Below, piece by piece: positions 8,539 to 17,935 of a DNA stretch of 64,000 bases (its first letter is position 1; every line of letters begins with the position of its first letter). Under the pieces are notes generated by a model that was not told the DNA's origin, did not search any database, and saw only the letters and a list, made by a program, of their open reading frames with translations. The stretch comes from Phycisphaerae bacterium (GTDB taxonomy: Bacteria > Planctomycetota > Phycisphaerae > Phycisphaerales > UBA1924), in assembly GCA_030429705.1 (NCBI GenBank), contig JAUIES010000001.1, positions 62,001-126,000 on the forward strand. Direction: 5' to 3'. A program made the position numbers and the translations under genes.

Positions 8539-8847
8539 GGATGATCTCCTTGAATCAGTGTTTGGGTGATATCAGTTGGGTCGTGAGTATAGGAGGCGGT
8601 GCAACTTTGGGCCCCATCCGAGAAAAATCCGTCAGAAATCCCGTGATCGCCGAAATCTCTTTACGCTTGGCAAGCGAAGAGACAGAGGAAATCGCCGGAT
8701 TTCTTACGGACCTTGCCAATCGTGTGGTACAATACATGCGTCCGTGTTCGGAGTATGGACTTAGCGAGCGTTCGCAGGGCGCTCGGTATTACTGAGAAAG
8801 CAAACCTGCACCACAGAGATGTTGAGATAGATACAGAGGAGAATCAC
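8539..8847. other. 309-base divergent intergenic region with a long hairpin
   Basis: The region lies between the divergent mdh and the secreted-protein gene at 8848. A structured segment at 8635-8703 has arms GAAATCC / GGATTTC (8635-8641 with 8697-8703) and an inner stem TCTCTT-CGCTT / AAGCG-AAGAGA (8656-8682). A TACAAT hexamer at 8728-8733 could be a -10 box for the plus-strand gene, but no good -35 is seen. On the complement TATACT (8586-8591) could serve mdh. No gene is found. Confidence 0.5.
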
Positions 8848-9639
8848 ATGCGTCAACTTATTCTTGGATCAGTGCTGACCGCGATGGTTGCAACACCCGC
8901 TCTTGCCAATCACACATTCTTCGCCATGCGCGGCGATCAGATGTTCCGCTACCAGGCCGGCTCGGTTTCACAGTTCACCATGAACGGAACCGTGCACTCG
9001 CTCTCGTCCACCAGCCAAGGCGTGATCGGGGTCAGTAATGCACAGAATAACCCGGGCGACCCGCCTTTCAACTTCGATGCCTATCGCCTCGACAACGGGT
9101 TCAGCGGCACACCCACGCTGACCACGATCGGTGAATCAGAAGTCCATCGATTCCCCACGCTCACCGAAGTCAACGGGACCATGTATGGCATTCACGATGA
9201 GCAAATTTTTACCGTGGACAACTCGTTCAACAATACTTTCGTTGCCAACATCGATCCGGGTGAAGCAACTGGTGGCTCCGCGTATGACGCTGCATCAGAC
9301 ACCTTCTACATCACCGGACCGGTCAACAACGCTCTGTACACACTCGACCTGTCTGATGGCTCAACATCAATGATCGGGACCGGTGTCGGTTTCGACTTCC
9401 GCAATCAGGGCGGCGAATGGTGGGATGGTGAATATTGGGCAGCACTCGAAGATCTAACCAATGACCGTTTCGTCCTCGGGACCATCGACACAACCACGGG
9501 TCTCTTCAATCTTGAAGTGGTCCTCCTCGATACACTCGCAGGTGACGGCGGTACGGTCGGCCTCGCGATCGTTCCCGCACCCAGCACCGTTGCTCTCATC
9601 GGTCTTGGCGGACTCGTCGCAACCCGTCGTCGTCGCTAA
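8848..9639 (+). CDS. Secreted PEP-CTERM-like protein
   Basis: The start at ATG 8848 is set by a strong AGAGGAGA six bases upstream and yields a signal peptide (MRQLILGSVLTAMVATPALA). The 263-residue protein ends VPAPS, hydrophobic helix, ATRRRR, the same anchor as the tandem pair at 5490 and 6425, but the mature sequence is different. It contains repeated short beta-strand units, such as FRYQAGSVSQFT, AYRLDNGFSG, IFTVDNSF and LYTLDLSDGS, resembling a beta-propeller built from YVTN-like or DUF4394-like repeats. It is probably a surface-exposed structural protein. A rho-independent terminator follows 30 bases after the stop. Confidence 0.8.
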   Translation: MRQLILGSVLTAMVATPALANHTFFAMRGDQMFRYQAGSVSQFTMNGTVHSLSSTSQGVIGVSNAQNNPGDPPFNFDAYRLDNGFSGTPTLTTIGESEVHRFPTLTEVNGTMYGIHDEQIFTVDNSFNNTFVANIDPGEATGGSAYDAASDTFYITGPVNNALYTLDLSDGSTSMIGTGVGFDFRNQGGEWWDGEYWAALEDLTNDRFVLGTIDTTTGLFNLEVVLLDTLAGDGGTVGLAIVPAPSTVALIGLGGLVATRRRR

Positions 9640-9651
9640 AACGACTGACAA

Positions 9652-11541
9652 TCAAACCTGACTCCACGAATGCCCGGGCGTCATGCCCGGGCATTTTTTC
9701 TTCCCCCACACGGCGTTCTCCCACAGCGCAATGTTCATCATCGGCCACACCAATCGCCACAACGCGCCGGGTTGCTCCTCCACGAGATCCACGACACCCG
9801 GCACGAAGAGTGACCGAAGCAACTCGCTCGAATCTAGTACGCCGCGGGCTGAATCAAGCCAATCGATGAAGGGCAGCGGAAAACTTGCCTTGGGACGCGA
9901 CACGGCTTCGGATGGAATCGAGCCAGAAAACGCAGCACGAAGCGAGGCTTTCGTATCGACCGGTTGACCACTGTCCCCCCATCGGATCATCTGGCGTAGT
10001 GACATTTGTTCAGCGACACGGGCAACCTCGGCATCGGCAAATGGCGTGCGTCCCTCGACAGACTCAAGCATGGTCGCAGTGTCCAGCCGACCCAACAACC
10101 CGACGAGATTGACGCGCCGTTGCAGCAATAAGTGTCCGACGAGCTGCTGATCCAAATGCTCAGTATCGCCGCGCTGATTGGCTCGATCGTCACAAAGCTG
10201 CAACTCCTGTTCCTGCCACGCGACGAGTGGTTCATCGCCGTCAATCGCGGCCAGCTCGGACGACTCGAACAGGTCAGTCTTCATAGAAGGCGCCACCCAA
10301 CTGTTTACCTCCAGTTCGAACACGGCCCGATCGCGCACACTCGCTTGTGGGTTTGTCATCAGGAACTGCCGCGTCAGCGTCAAGGGCCCGCCATAGCCCG
10401 CGAAGAGCTCATCCGCACCTTCACCGGACAGCGCGACTGTCATGCCGTCGGCGCGTAACTGTCGAGCAACCTGATTGATCGCGACCTCATTTGGGGTCGA
10501 GAGCGGCACACCGAGACGACCAACCATCTCTGCCCACCTCGAAAGAAACAAGTCCTGACCAATCGGAACTGTCGTGTGCGTCGTACAGAGTTCTTTTGCA
10601 ATCTTGTCTGCGACGGCGACATCATCATCCCCCGTTTCATTTGCGCACCCGGCGCAGTATGTCCGCAGCCCATCGCTTTGCCCCCCTGCAACAGATGCGA
10701 TGATGGTGCTGTCAAGCCCACCACTCAAAAGCGAACACATCGGGACATCTGCACGCAAGTGTCTGGTGATTGAGTCTTGCAGCACCGCCGCAATTGTGCT
10801 GCTCGCCGCTTCATCAGACATTGCTTGGGTCACACACGAGCCCGTTGGCTGGCGATGCGCCTTTTTCTGCAGCGATGGGCTGCGTAAATCAAACACGATA
10901 CTCTCACCCGGCTGAACGGCGTGAACGCCTTCAAAAAGCGTGCGATCGCCTTGCACTGTTCGAATTGTGGTGAAGTATCCGCTGATTGCGGCGAGGTCGG
11001 GCTCTTGTGACACGCTTGGGTGGGCGAGGATCACCTGCACTTCACTCGCGAATATGACATGTGGGTTGCCGTCGATGGTACCCGTCCAGTAGTAGAGTGG
11101 CTTCATGCCAAACGGATCGCGCGATAGGACCAGCGTCTGTTCGCGTGCGTCGTGCCACGCCAGCGCAAACATCCCTCGCAGGTGTGCGAGTGATTCGAGC
11201 CCCCTCGTCGCCAACAGTTGAAGAATCGTCTCCGTATCGCAAGCAGATTTGAATTGCAATCCCGAACGATTGAGCGGTGCGCGCAACTCGGCATCGTTGT
11301 AAAGTTCGCCGTTGTACACAAGTGTGTGGCGAGCATCGTCCGTTCGCATTGGTTGCTGCCCACCTGCTGAGAGGTCGATCACAGCCAGACGCGTGTGCGC
11401 AAATGCAATGTTCGCATGCACAAGACTTCCAACGGCATCGGGTCCTCGGTGAGCCAATCGGTCGCGCATGCTGTGCAGCACATTGATCGACGCTGCAGGA
11501 GCGTCCCCATAACGCGTCGCCATGCCAACAAGCCCGCACAT
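9652..11541 (-). CDS. asnB: Asparagine synthetase (glutamine-hydrolysing)
   Basis: The AsnB reaction amidates aspartate to asparagine using ATP and glutamine. Cys2 of MCGLVG is the N-terminal amidotransferase nucleophile, followed by RGPD, TRLAVIDLS and YNGELYN. The synthetase half shows the PP-loop SGGLDSTI (ATP pyrophosphatase) and SGEGADELFAGY. At 629 residues the length is typical. The C-terminal codons overlap the terminator of the convergent upstream neighbour, so the last 13 or so residues (KKKCPGMTPG and beyond) are shaped by that hairpin. AsnB-like paralogs in surface-polysaccharide clusters can amidate other substrates, but no such cluster is here. Confidence 0.88.
   Translation of the reverse strand: MCGLVGMATRYGDAPAASINVLHSMRDRLAHRGPDAVGSLVHANIAFAHTRLAVIDLSAGGQQPMRTDDARHTLVYNGELYNDAELRAPLNRSGLQFKSACDTETILQLLATRGLESLAHLRGMFALAWHDAREQTLVLSRDPFGMKPLYYWTGTIDGNPHVIFASEVQVILAHPSVSQEPDLAAISGYFTTIRTVQGDRTLFEGVHAVQPGESIVFDLRSPSLQKKAHRQPTGSCVTQAMSDEAASSTIAAVLQDSITRHLRADVPMCSLLSGGLDSTIIASVAGGQSDGLRTYCAGCANETGDDDVAVADKIAKELCTTHTTVPIGQDLFLSRWAEMVGRLGVPLSTPNEVAINQVARQLRADGMTVALSGEGADELFAGYGGPLTLTRQFLMTNPQASVRDRAVFELEVNSWVAPSMKTDLFESSELAAIDGDEPLVAWQEQELQLCDDRANQRGDTEHLDQQLVGHLLLQRRVNLVGLLGRLDTATMLESVEGRTPFADAEVARVAEQMSLRQMIRWGDSGQPVDTKASLRAAFSGSIPSEAVSRPKASFPLPFIDWLDSARGVLDSSELLRSLFVPGVVDLVEEQPGALWRLVWPMMNIALWENAVWGKKKCPGMTPGHSWSQV
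9669..9699 (+). terminator. Rho-independent terminator located inside the 3' end of asnB
   Basis: AATGCCCGGGC (9669-9679) pairs with GCCCGGGCATT (9685-9695) around a 5-base loop and runs into six T (9694-9699). It ends plus-strand transcription from 8848. The same bases encode the last residues of asnB on the other strand. Confidence 0.9.
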
Positions 11542-11592
11542 GACTGACCCATCGGTTATTTTCTGGAATGGGGGCCACTACCGGCGAGTCTG

Positions 11593-12993
11593 TTACAGAC
11601 CCATGAGCAACTGGACGAGATTAAACGCTGCACTCAGCAAAAACAGCGCGATGAGGATGAGGAAGAGCGGTTCCGACACGAGGTCACCGATCGTCGGACC
11701 GGGTGGCGGGGTTGATGCGTCCTCGGGCACTGAGCCCTCGGCTGTGGCTTCAGCTTCGGCCAACTTCGCCAGATCGTCTTGTGGCAGTACCTCGACATGA
11801 GCAATCGGAGGCAGTTCACCCTTGGCAACCGCTCGCAGATCAACCAAGAGGTCTGTGCAATTCTGATACCGTTGCCGAGCTTTCTTGGCCATCATCATCT
11901 CGATGACCTCGCTGACCCCTGCCTGCAACTTGGCGTTGACATGGTCTGGCGGGACCAACTCGGACTTCAGATGTTTGTGCATGACAGCGGACGGGTTCTT
12001 GCCATCGAAAGGAACCGTCCCGGTGACCATGTGATACATCGTCGCGCCGAGCGAATAGATATCCGCTGGGGGCCCGACATTCACCTCGCCTCGGATCTGC
12101 TCCGGGCTGATGTAGTATGGCGTCCCGAATGCTTTGCCCTTTTCGGCTTCGGCAGCCTCGACATCACTGATGGCGCGCGCCAACCCCATGTCCGCGACCT
12201 TGACCAGCCCGTCCTTCGAGATCATGATGTTCTTGGGCTTGATATCGCGGTGGATCAACCCGCGTTCATGAGCGTGTTCAAGCGCTTCGGCTACCTTGGT
12301 AATGACATCGATCGCTTCGTCTTCGGGGTAACGCTTGTGACGGAGAATGTCGTCGTGGACGGTGCGCCCTTCGACATATTCCATAACAAAGTAGTACACA
12401 TCGCCTGCGCGACCCACATCGATCGCCTGCACGATGTTCGGACTGTTCAACTGGGCGGCGGCACGGCCTTCGGCATAAAACCGCTCAATAAACTGCGGGT
12501 TGCTTGAGTGTTGCTTGGGCAAGACCTTGATCGCCACTTCACGATCGAGGCTCAACTGCTTGGCTTTGTACACCTTCGCCATCGCGCCAGCGCCAAGTTT
12601 GCCGAGGATGCGATAACCGGGGATCGCCTGCCCGCTGCGCTCGGCTTCGATCCGTTCACGCAATCGCGCGAGCTGCCGCTTGGTAATGTAATCGTGGTTG
12701 ACAAGCATCTGGGCGAGCGAGTTGCCCGGATTCGTGTCACCGGCCTGCGAACCGGCTTTGGCTTCGGTCACACAGTGCTGCACTTCTTCCGGCGTGGCCA
12801 AACCCTGCTCAACGACAAGCCGACCGACGATCGTGTCGATATTGGTATTGCTCGCCGCCGCTTTCTGGATCGCCTCTTCTGACGCTTCGACGCTGAGCGT
12901 GTCAGAATCGCTCGACGAAATGGGAGCGGTGTCCTCCGCTTCACCAATCGGTGCGGTCTTGTTCGGATCAGGTTCTGGCAGTGGGTCAGTCAT
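11593..12993 (-). CDS. Membrane-anchored Ser/Thr protein kinase
   Basis: A Hanks-type kinase of 466 residues. The catalytic domain starts at YRILGKLGAGAMAKVY (128-142), with Lys156 in VAIKV, HRDIKPKN at 248-255 and DMG (268-270) replacing DFG, followed by GTPYYISPEQ, so it should be active. A 120-residue N-terminal region has an acidic Ser-rich start, then two short helical units (VGRLVVEQGLATPEEV and LAQMLVNHDYITKRQLARL) resembling the GspE/MshEN N-terminal fold. A single C-terminal membrane helix (about 440-463) would place the kinase in the cytoplasm. There is no extracellular sensor domain. It is the active counterpart to the pseudokinase at 470-1324. Confidence 0.88.
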   Translation of the reverse strand: MTDPLPEPDPNKTAPIGEAEDTAPISSSDSDTLSVEASEEAIQKAAASNTNIDTIVGRLVVEQGLATPEEVQHCVTEAKAGSQAGDTNPGNSLAQMLVNHDYITKRQLARLRERIEAERSGQAIPGYRILGKLGAGAMAKVYKAKQLSLDREVAIKVLPKQHSSNPQFIERFYAEGRAAAQLNSPNIVQAIDVGRAGDVYYFVMEYVEGRTVHDDILRHKRYPEDEAIDVITKVAEALEHAHERGLIHRDIKPKNIMISKDGLVKVADMGLARAISDVEAAEAEKGKAFGTPYYISPEQIRGEVNVGPPADIYSLGATMYHMVTGTVPFDGKNPSAVMHKHLKSELVPPDHVNAKLQAGVSEVIEMMMAKKARQRYQNCTDLLVDLRAVAKGELPPIAHVEVLPQDDLAKLAEAEATAEGSVPEDASTPPPGPTIGDLVSEPLFLILIALFLLSAAFNLVQLLMGL

Positions 12994-13061
12994 CGTTCAT
13001 TCGATCGAACACGCAGCAAGGAAAATATGGCGTATACGCTCATCTGTCAAACATCGGCTTG

Positions 13062-13076
13062 GTGAACACCGTTCAC
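13062..13076. promoter_or_regulatory. Short dyad in divergent promoter region
   Basis: GTGAAC-ACC-GTTCAC is a perfect 6-base inverted repeat in the 255-base gap between the divergent kinase and APC-transporter genes. It fits a small operator, but nothing else supports a regulator. Confidence 0.25.
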
Positions 13077-13248
13077 GAACCTTTCATGCACATCCCGACT
13101 CATTTCGGATGCTCTACCCATCGTAGCAACCCCATGAACGAGTCATCAGACTCGTCTCATCAGATTGCCTGGCTCACAATCGATCATCGAGTACCGCGAC
13201 CGAAGCGGTTATACTCCTCGCTTTCACCGATGAGCCCGAGGCCCGTTC

Positions 13249-15378
13249 ATGCTCGTTACCGATAGTCGACCTCGTTCATTGAAGTGGATCCATGCCGGTC
13301 CGCTTCTCTATGGCGACTGGGGCACCAGCAGGCTCTATGTCCTTGGACTCGCGTTCCTCTACACTGCCCACGCGTCAATTCTGTACCTGGCTGCGATCGG
13401 ACTGCTCATGCTGGCCGTCAGCTGGGCGTACACACATATCTGTCGGTGTTTCCCGGATGGCGGCGGAGTCTACACCGCTGCCCGTCAACTCAACCCGACA
13501 CTGTCGGTTGTTGGTTCCACGCTGCTCCTCAGCGGGTACATCATGACCGCAGCCATCAGTGTCGTTGAGGCGTTCCATTACTTTGGCGTGCCTTCAAGTT
13601 GGACCCTCCCCCTTTCCGTCATCACGCTTGCCGGGATCGGCATGGTCAACTGGCTCGGCGCCCAATCTGCCGGTCGATTTGCAATGATTATCGCGCTGGT
13701 CGCACTGGGTGTTTCGGGGATCATGGCCGTCCTGTCCCTTCCATTTCTCTGGAGGGGCATCGAGACGATTTCTTTTGAGTATTTCACGACAACGCCTGCT
13801 GGTGATGCCTGGGTGAATTTCACCAAAATCTGTCTGGCTCTGGCAGGCGTTGAAGCGGTTGCCAATATGACCGGCCTGATGAAGCACCCTATCGAACGGG
13901 AGGTCAAACGCACGATCTGGCCGGTCGCTATCGAAGTTGTTGCGCTCAATCTCGTTTTCGGGCTTGTGCTGGCCGGGTTGAGTTATACATCTGCTGGTAC
14001 GCCGCTCTCAGAGATTCACGCACCGGATGAGATTCGCCTCTACGAATCACGAGCAGCCCTCATCGAAACACTCCCACCCGAGATCAGCGCTCAATACAAC
14101 GCCAGTCAGTCAATCACGATCGATGCGGCCACCGTTGAGACACTCCCTGCCACTGCTGCGCACGCGTACGAAGCCTACAGGCATCACGAAGAAGAAGTGG
14201 AAACCTACACCAACGCGTCCATGCGTGTCATCGCCAGCGAAAGCGGGACTCACCTCTTTGGCGCTCGATTTGGTTCGATCTTCGGGCAGATAGCCGGCAT
14301 CACATTCGGCCTGCTGCTGCTGAGCGCCACAAATACTGCAGTCATGGCGATGGTGTCCGTGCTGTTCTCAATGGCTCAAGACAGTGAACTTCCCAAGCCC
14401 CTCACCAAGTTGAACTACTCTGGCGTGCCCTGGGTCGGGCTCATCGTCAGCGTCGCCGTGCCGCTCGCCGTCATATTTGTCGAACGCGATGTGACGGTAC
14501 TCGCGAAGTTGTATGTTCTCGGCGTGTGCGGCGCAATCACCGTGAGCGTGCTGTCGTGTGCATATAACGGCAAACTGGACATCGGACCGAAGTCGCGTTT
14601 GGGCATGTGGGCGCTCGGCTTGTTCCTGCTTTCGATCACGATCACGATCGGCGTGACGCAACCGATCTCGACGATTTTCAGCGGTGCGCTCGTGGCGATC
14701 GTCCTTTCATCACGACAGGTTGCCAAGGTCGCCAAGAGCGGTTCGCCGGAGCCCATTCCCGAGCCCATCACCGGTTGGCTCGCTGAGGTTCGCGCCCAAG
14801 AGGGCCAGGTGCAGATCGACCCGAGCAAGCCGAAGATCATGCTTGCCGCACGCGGCCGCAACCAGGCCGAGTTCGCTGTCGACCTCGCCCGTCGGCGCAA
14901 TGCCACGCTGTTCGTGATGTTCGTGCGCACCATTCGCGTGCTCGATCTGCGCACCAACGCGTTACCCACCATCGACCAGGACACCGACGCGCAGGAAGCG
15001 CTCGGGTCGGTTGGGCTCCTCGCACAAACAAATGGCGTACCTTATGTCCCGATCTATGTTGTTGCTCCGGGTGACATCGGTGAAGAGATTGTTGATCACA
15101 CCGTCACCTATGGCTGCGAAACGCTCATCATGGGCAAGAGTGGTCGTTCCCTCTTCAGCCGAAAAGTCCAGGGCGATGTCATCGCGCGTGTTGTCGATTT
15201 ACTGCCTGATGAAGTCGCGCTCATCACGCGCTCAGCGACCACGCCGCACCAGAATAAACTCGTTATGCCCGAAGTCACGCAACCAATGGCCGACGCCATT
15301 GAAAACGAACATAGTCAATCGCAAGAGGATCAACATTCTGATGACCCTGATCACAGTGAGCCGGAGCGTGATTCGTGA
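13249..15378 (+). CDS. APC-superfamily amino acid permease with C-terminal universal stress domain
   Basis: The 709-residue membrane transporter opens with GPLLYGDWGTSR, then about twelve hydrophobic helices in the amino acid-polyamine-organocation pattern (VNWLGAQSAGR, ALAGVEAVANMTG, ATNTAVMAMVSVLFSMAQD). A soluble insert of about 90 residues, charged and helical, follows LVLAGLSYTSAG between mid-protein membrane helices. After the last helix comes a cytoplasmic USP-like domain (IMLAARGRNQAEFAVDLARRR, IVDHTVTYGCETLIMGKSGR) and a highly acidic Ser/Gln/Asp tail. Transporter-USP fusions are known; the USP part probably senses nucleotide. The substrate is not predictable. A GAGG lies seven bases before the ATG. 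Confidence 0.8.
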   Translation: MLVTDSRPRSLKWIHAGPLLYGDWGTSRLYVLGLAFLYTAHASILYLAAIGLLMLAVSWAYTHICRCFPDGGGVYTAARQLNPTLSVVGSTLLLSGYIMTAAISVVEAFHYFGVPSSWTLPLSVITLAGIGMVNWLGAQSAGRFAMIIALVALGVSGIMAVLSLPFLWRGIETISFEYFTTTPAGDAWVNFTKICLALAGVEAVANMTGLMKHPIEREVKRTIWPVAIEVVALNLVFGLVLAGLSYTSAGTPLSEIHAPDEIRLYESRAALIETLPPEISAQYNASQSITIDAATVETLPATAAHAYEAYRHHEEEVETYTNASMRVIASESGTHLFGARFGSIFGQIAGITFGLLLLSATNTAVMAMVSVLFSMAQDSELPKPLTKLNYSGVPWVGLIVSVAVPLAVIFVERDVTVLAKLYVLGVCGAITVSVLSCAYNGKLDIGPKSRLGMWALGLFLLSITITIGVTQPISTIFSGALVAIVLSSRQVAKVAKSGSPEPIPEPITGWLAEVRAQEGQVQIDPSKPKIMLAARGRNQAEFAVDLARRRNATLFVMFVRTIRVLDLRTNALPTIDQDTDAQEALGSVGLLAQTNGVPYVPIYVVAPGDIGEEIVDHTVTYGCETLIMGKSGRSLFSRKVQGDVIARVVDLLPDEVALITRSATTPHQNKLVMPEVTQPMADAIENEHSQSQEDQHSDDPDHSEPERDS

Positions 15379-15397
15379 GAACTGAGAACGGACGATA

Positions 15398-17773
15398 TTG
15401 CGCGTGACAGATATCCATGCAGATCTCACCGACCCGCAGCGTGAAGCTGTCACACACACCGAAGGTCCGCTTCTGGTCCTTGCCGCAGCGGGCTCGGGCA
15501 AGACGCGGGTGATCACGCGTCGCATAGCGCACTTGGTCGGGATGGGTGTCCCGCCTTGGTCAATCTGTGCGCTCACTTTCACCAACAAAGCCGCGGGCGA
15601 AATGCGCGAGCGTGTCGAGTCGATCCTTGTTGGTGATGGCGGCGACGAACGCCGCGTGCGCGGGTTGACGGTGATGACTTTCCACGCGCTGTCCGCTCGT
15701 CTTCTGCGGCGATTTGCCGAGGTCTCCGGCATTGCCGGGCTCAAGCCGGACTACACCATCTACGACAGCGCCGATCAAACAGCCACGGTCAAGCGAGTCC
15801 TGAAAAGTCTTGACCTGAGTACCAAGAATTGGCCACCCGGCTCGGTCAAAGCCTCGATCTCCAAAGCGAAGAACGATCTCATGGATGCGGATGCGTTCGC
15901 TGCTCATGCAATGGATTTTGCGACCAAGCAGGTTGCGCGAATCTATGCGGGGTACGAGCAATCGCTTCGCCGGGCGAACGCCATCGATTTTGACGATCTT
16001 CTGCTCATGACCGCCAAGCTCCTTCGGGACAACGCTGAGGTGCGTCGTCATTGCCAGGAACGATGGCAATACCTGATGATCGACGAATATCAGGATACCA
16101 ATCATGCCCAGTTTCTCATCGCCAGCCTGCTTGCGGGCGAGGGCGAGCCTGGGGGGGTTGGTCCAAACATCTGTGTTGTCGGCGATCCTGACCAAGCGAT
16201 CTACTCGTGGCGCGGGGCGGATATCTCGAACATTCTTGAGTTTGAAGATCGATATCCGAAAGCAAAGGTCATCGCGCTGGGGGAGAATTTTCGTTCGACT
16301 GAACCCATTCTTCATGCAGCCGACATTCTCATCAAAAAGAACACGAGCCGCAAGGACAAGCCACTCTTCACGAAGCGACCGGGCGGACGCAAGCCGGAGG
16401 TCGTTTTATGCCGAGACGAGAGACACGAAGCCGAACTCGTCGCCGATTGGTTCCAGAAGCACGCTGAAGATGGCATTCCGTGGCGCGATATGGCTGTGTT
16501 TTACCGAACCAACGCTCTCTCGCGTGTCATCGAAGACGCGCTGCGCAGCAACACCATCCCGTACACCATCGCCCGGGGTACTGCGTTTTACGAGCGTGAA
16601 GAAGTCAAGCACGCTCTGGCCTATCTCCGCGTTGTTGCCAACCAGGCTGACGATGTTTCGCTCGGCCGCATCATCAACATGCCGACGCGCGGCATCGGCA
16701 AGACGACACTCATCCGTGTCGCAGACGAGGCGGCGAGCAGGCGATGCCCGGTGTACGAGGTGATGTGCAATATCAATGATGTGGGCGGGCTCAGCGCCAG
16801 GGCGATCAGCGCCATCCAGAAGTTCACGGCGATGATGAGCCAGTGGACTGGCGCCGGGACATTCCTCGGGGCATCAGTCCCGACATCACTCCACGAGCTG
16901 GTAGAACGAGTCGTGCGTGAATCTGGCCTTGAACGCCACTTCGATGCCCGCGCCGCCACCAGCGGCCTGGCGAGCGATGCCGAACGGCTCGACAACCTGG
17001 CAGAACTCGTGTCAAGCGCCAAAGACTTTGAAGACGAGTTTGATGTCACTGCTGACCCAGCTGCCGACTTGCCTGACTTCGATCTCGATGACTCACCATT
17101 TGACATTGAAGACGGCACTTCTGCCGACGAACCGCCCCCGCCGCCGCTCCTTGCGATGCTCCGAGCGTATCTTGAATCTGTCGCGCTCGTAGCGGATGCC
17201 GATACTGTCGATCCTGACAACGGCGCGGTGACGCTGATGACTCTCCACGCTGCCAAGGGGCTTGAGTTTCCTGCGGTTGCAATGATCGGGCTCGAACAAG
17301 GGATGCTGCCACATAGCCGGGCTGCCGATTCGCAGGCCGACCTTGAAGAAGAACGCCGACTCGCGTTCGTTGGTATCACCCGCGCGATGCGAGATCTCGT
17401 CATGACCAGTGCTCGCTATCGCACGATCCGAGGTATCACGGAACGCATGATTCCGAGCCAGTTCATTGATGAACTCGGCTCAGGGGCGATCTCATTTTCT
17501 GATCAAGCGGGCGGGGATGACTATGGCCGCGATAACTGGGACGAACGCCAAACCAACCGATCGACGACAACGACGCCGGTCTCACGGGTCCGCCCTGGTT
17601 CGACGGCTGCTTCGCTCCCCGTTGGTTGCACCGTTCGTCACCCACAGTTCGGTGTCGGCACGGTGCTGAGTATCCAAAGCGGCGTCAACGCACGCGCCCA
17701 GGTTAAGTTCAAGCAGGTCGGCATAAAAACGCTGATCCTTGAATACGCACGATTGACACGCGTTGACGAATGA
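15398..17773 (+). CDS. pcrA: UvrD/PcrA-type ATP-dependent DNA helicase
   Basis: A superfamily 1A 3'-5' DNA helicase of 791 residues for repair and replication restart. Motifs in order: DPQREAV (Q motif), AAAGSGKT (29-36), ALTFTNKAAGEM, DEYQDT (229-234), VGDPDQAIYSWRGA, LGENFRS, VAVFYRTN-type segment (MAVFYRTNALSR), LMTLHAAKGLEF and EERRLAFVGITRA. The C-terminus ends in a small Tudor-like domain (VRHPQFGVGTVLSI) that in PcrA binds RNA polymerase. An acidic, Asp/Pro-rich insert (about 550-585) in domain 2B is unusual. The start is TTG 15398 or GTG 15404. It lies 19 bases after the permease gene, so the two may be cotranscribed. Confidence 0.9.
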   Translation: MRVTDIHADLTDPQREAVTHTEGPLLVLAAAGSGKTRVITRRIAHLVGMGVPPWSICALTFTNKAAGEMRERVESILVGDGGDERRVRGLTVMTFHALSARLLRRFAEVSGIAGLKPDYTIYDSADQTATVKRVLKSLDLSTKNWPPGSVKASISKAKNDLMDADAFAAHAMDFATKQVARIYAGYEQSLRRANAIDFDDLLLMTAKLLRDNAEVRRHCQERWQYLMIDEYQDTNHAQFLIASLLAGEGEPGGVGPNICVVGDPDQAIYSWRGADISNILEFEDRYPKAKVIALGENFRSTEPILHAADILIKKNTSRKDKPLFTKRPGGRKPEVVLCRDERHEAELVADWFQKHAEDGIPWRDMAVFYRTNALSRVIEDALRSNTIPYTIARGTAFYEREEVKHALAYLRVVANQADDVSLGRIINMPTRGIGKTTLIRVADEAASRRCPVYEVMCNINDVGGLSARAISAIQKFTAMMSQWTGAGTFLGASVPTSLHELVERVVRESGLERHFDARAATSGLASDAERLDNLAELVSSAKDFEDEFDVTADPAADLPDFDLDDSPFDIEDGTSADEPPPPPLLAMLRAYLESVALVADADTVDPDNGAVTLMTLHAAKGLEFPAVAMIGLEQGMLPHSRAADSQADLEEERRLAFVGITRAMRDLVMTSARYRTIRGITERMIPSQFIDELGSGAISFSDQAGGDDYGRDNWDERQTNRSTTTTPVSRVRPGSTAASLPVGCTVRHPQFGVGTVLSIQSGVNARAQVKFKQVGIKTLILEYARLTRVDE

Positions 17774-17935
17774 TCGGACCTCGATCGATCTCTTCAAAAT
17801 GCTCGCTCCACAATCAAGTTTCTGATACGGTGCGATGAAATCACACACTTCCTGCACCCGGACTGCAACTCGTTGCGAACGGCATCAGGTCATCAGGTAC
17901 ATTCGTTGGTGCCAGTTTTGGAGAGAGAACATCCC

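Noticed and set aside
16621-17403. Long antisense frame over the helicase gene
   Set aside because: Ser/Arg-rich low-complexity translation opposite a well-supported UvrD helicase.
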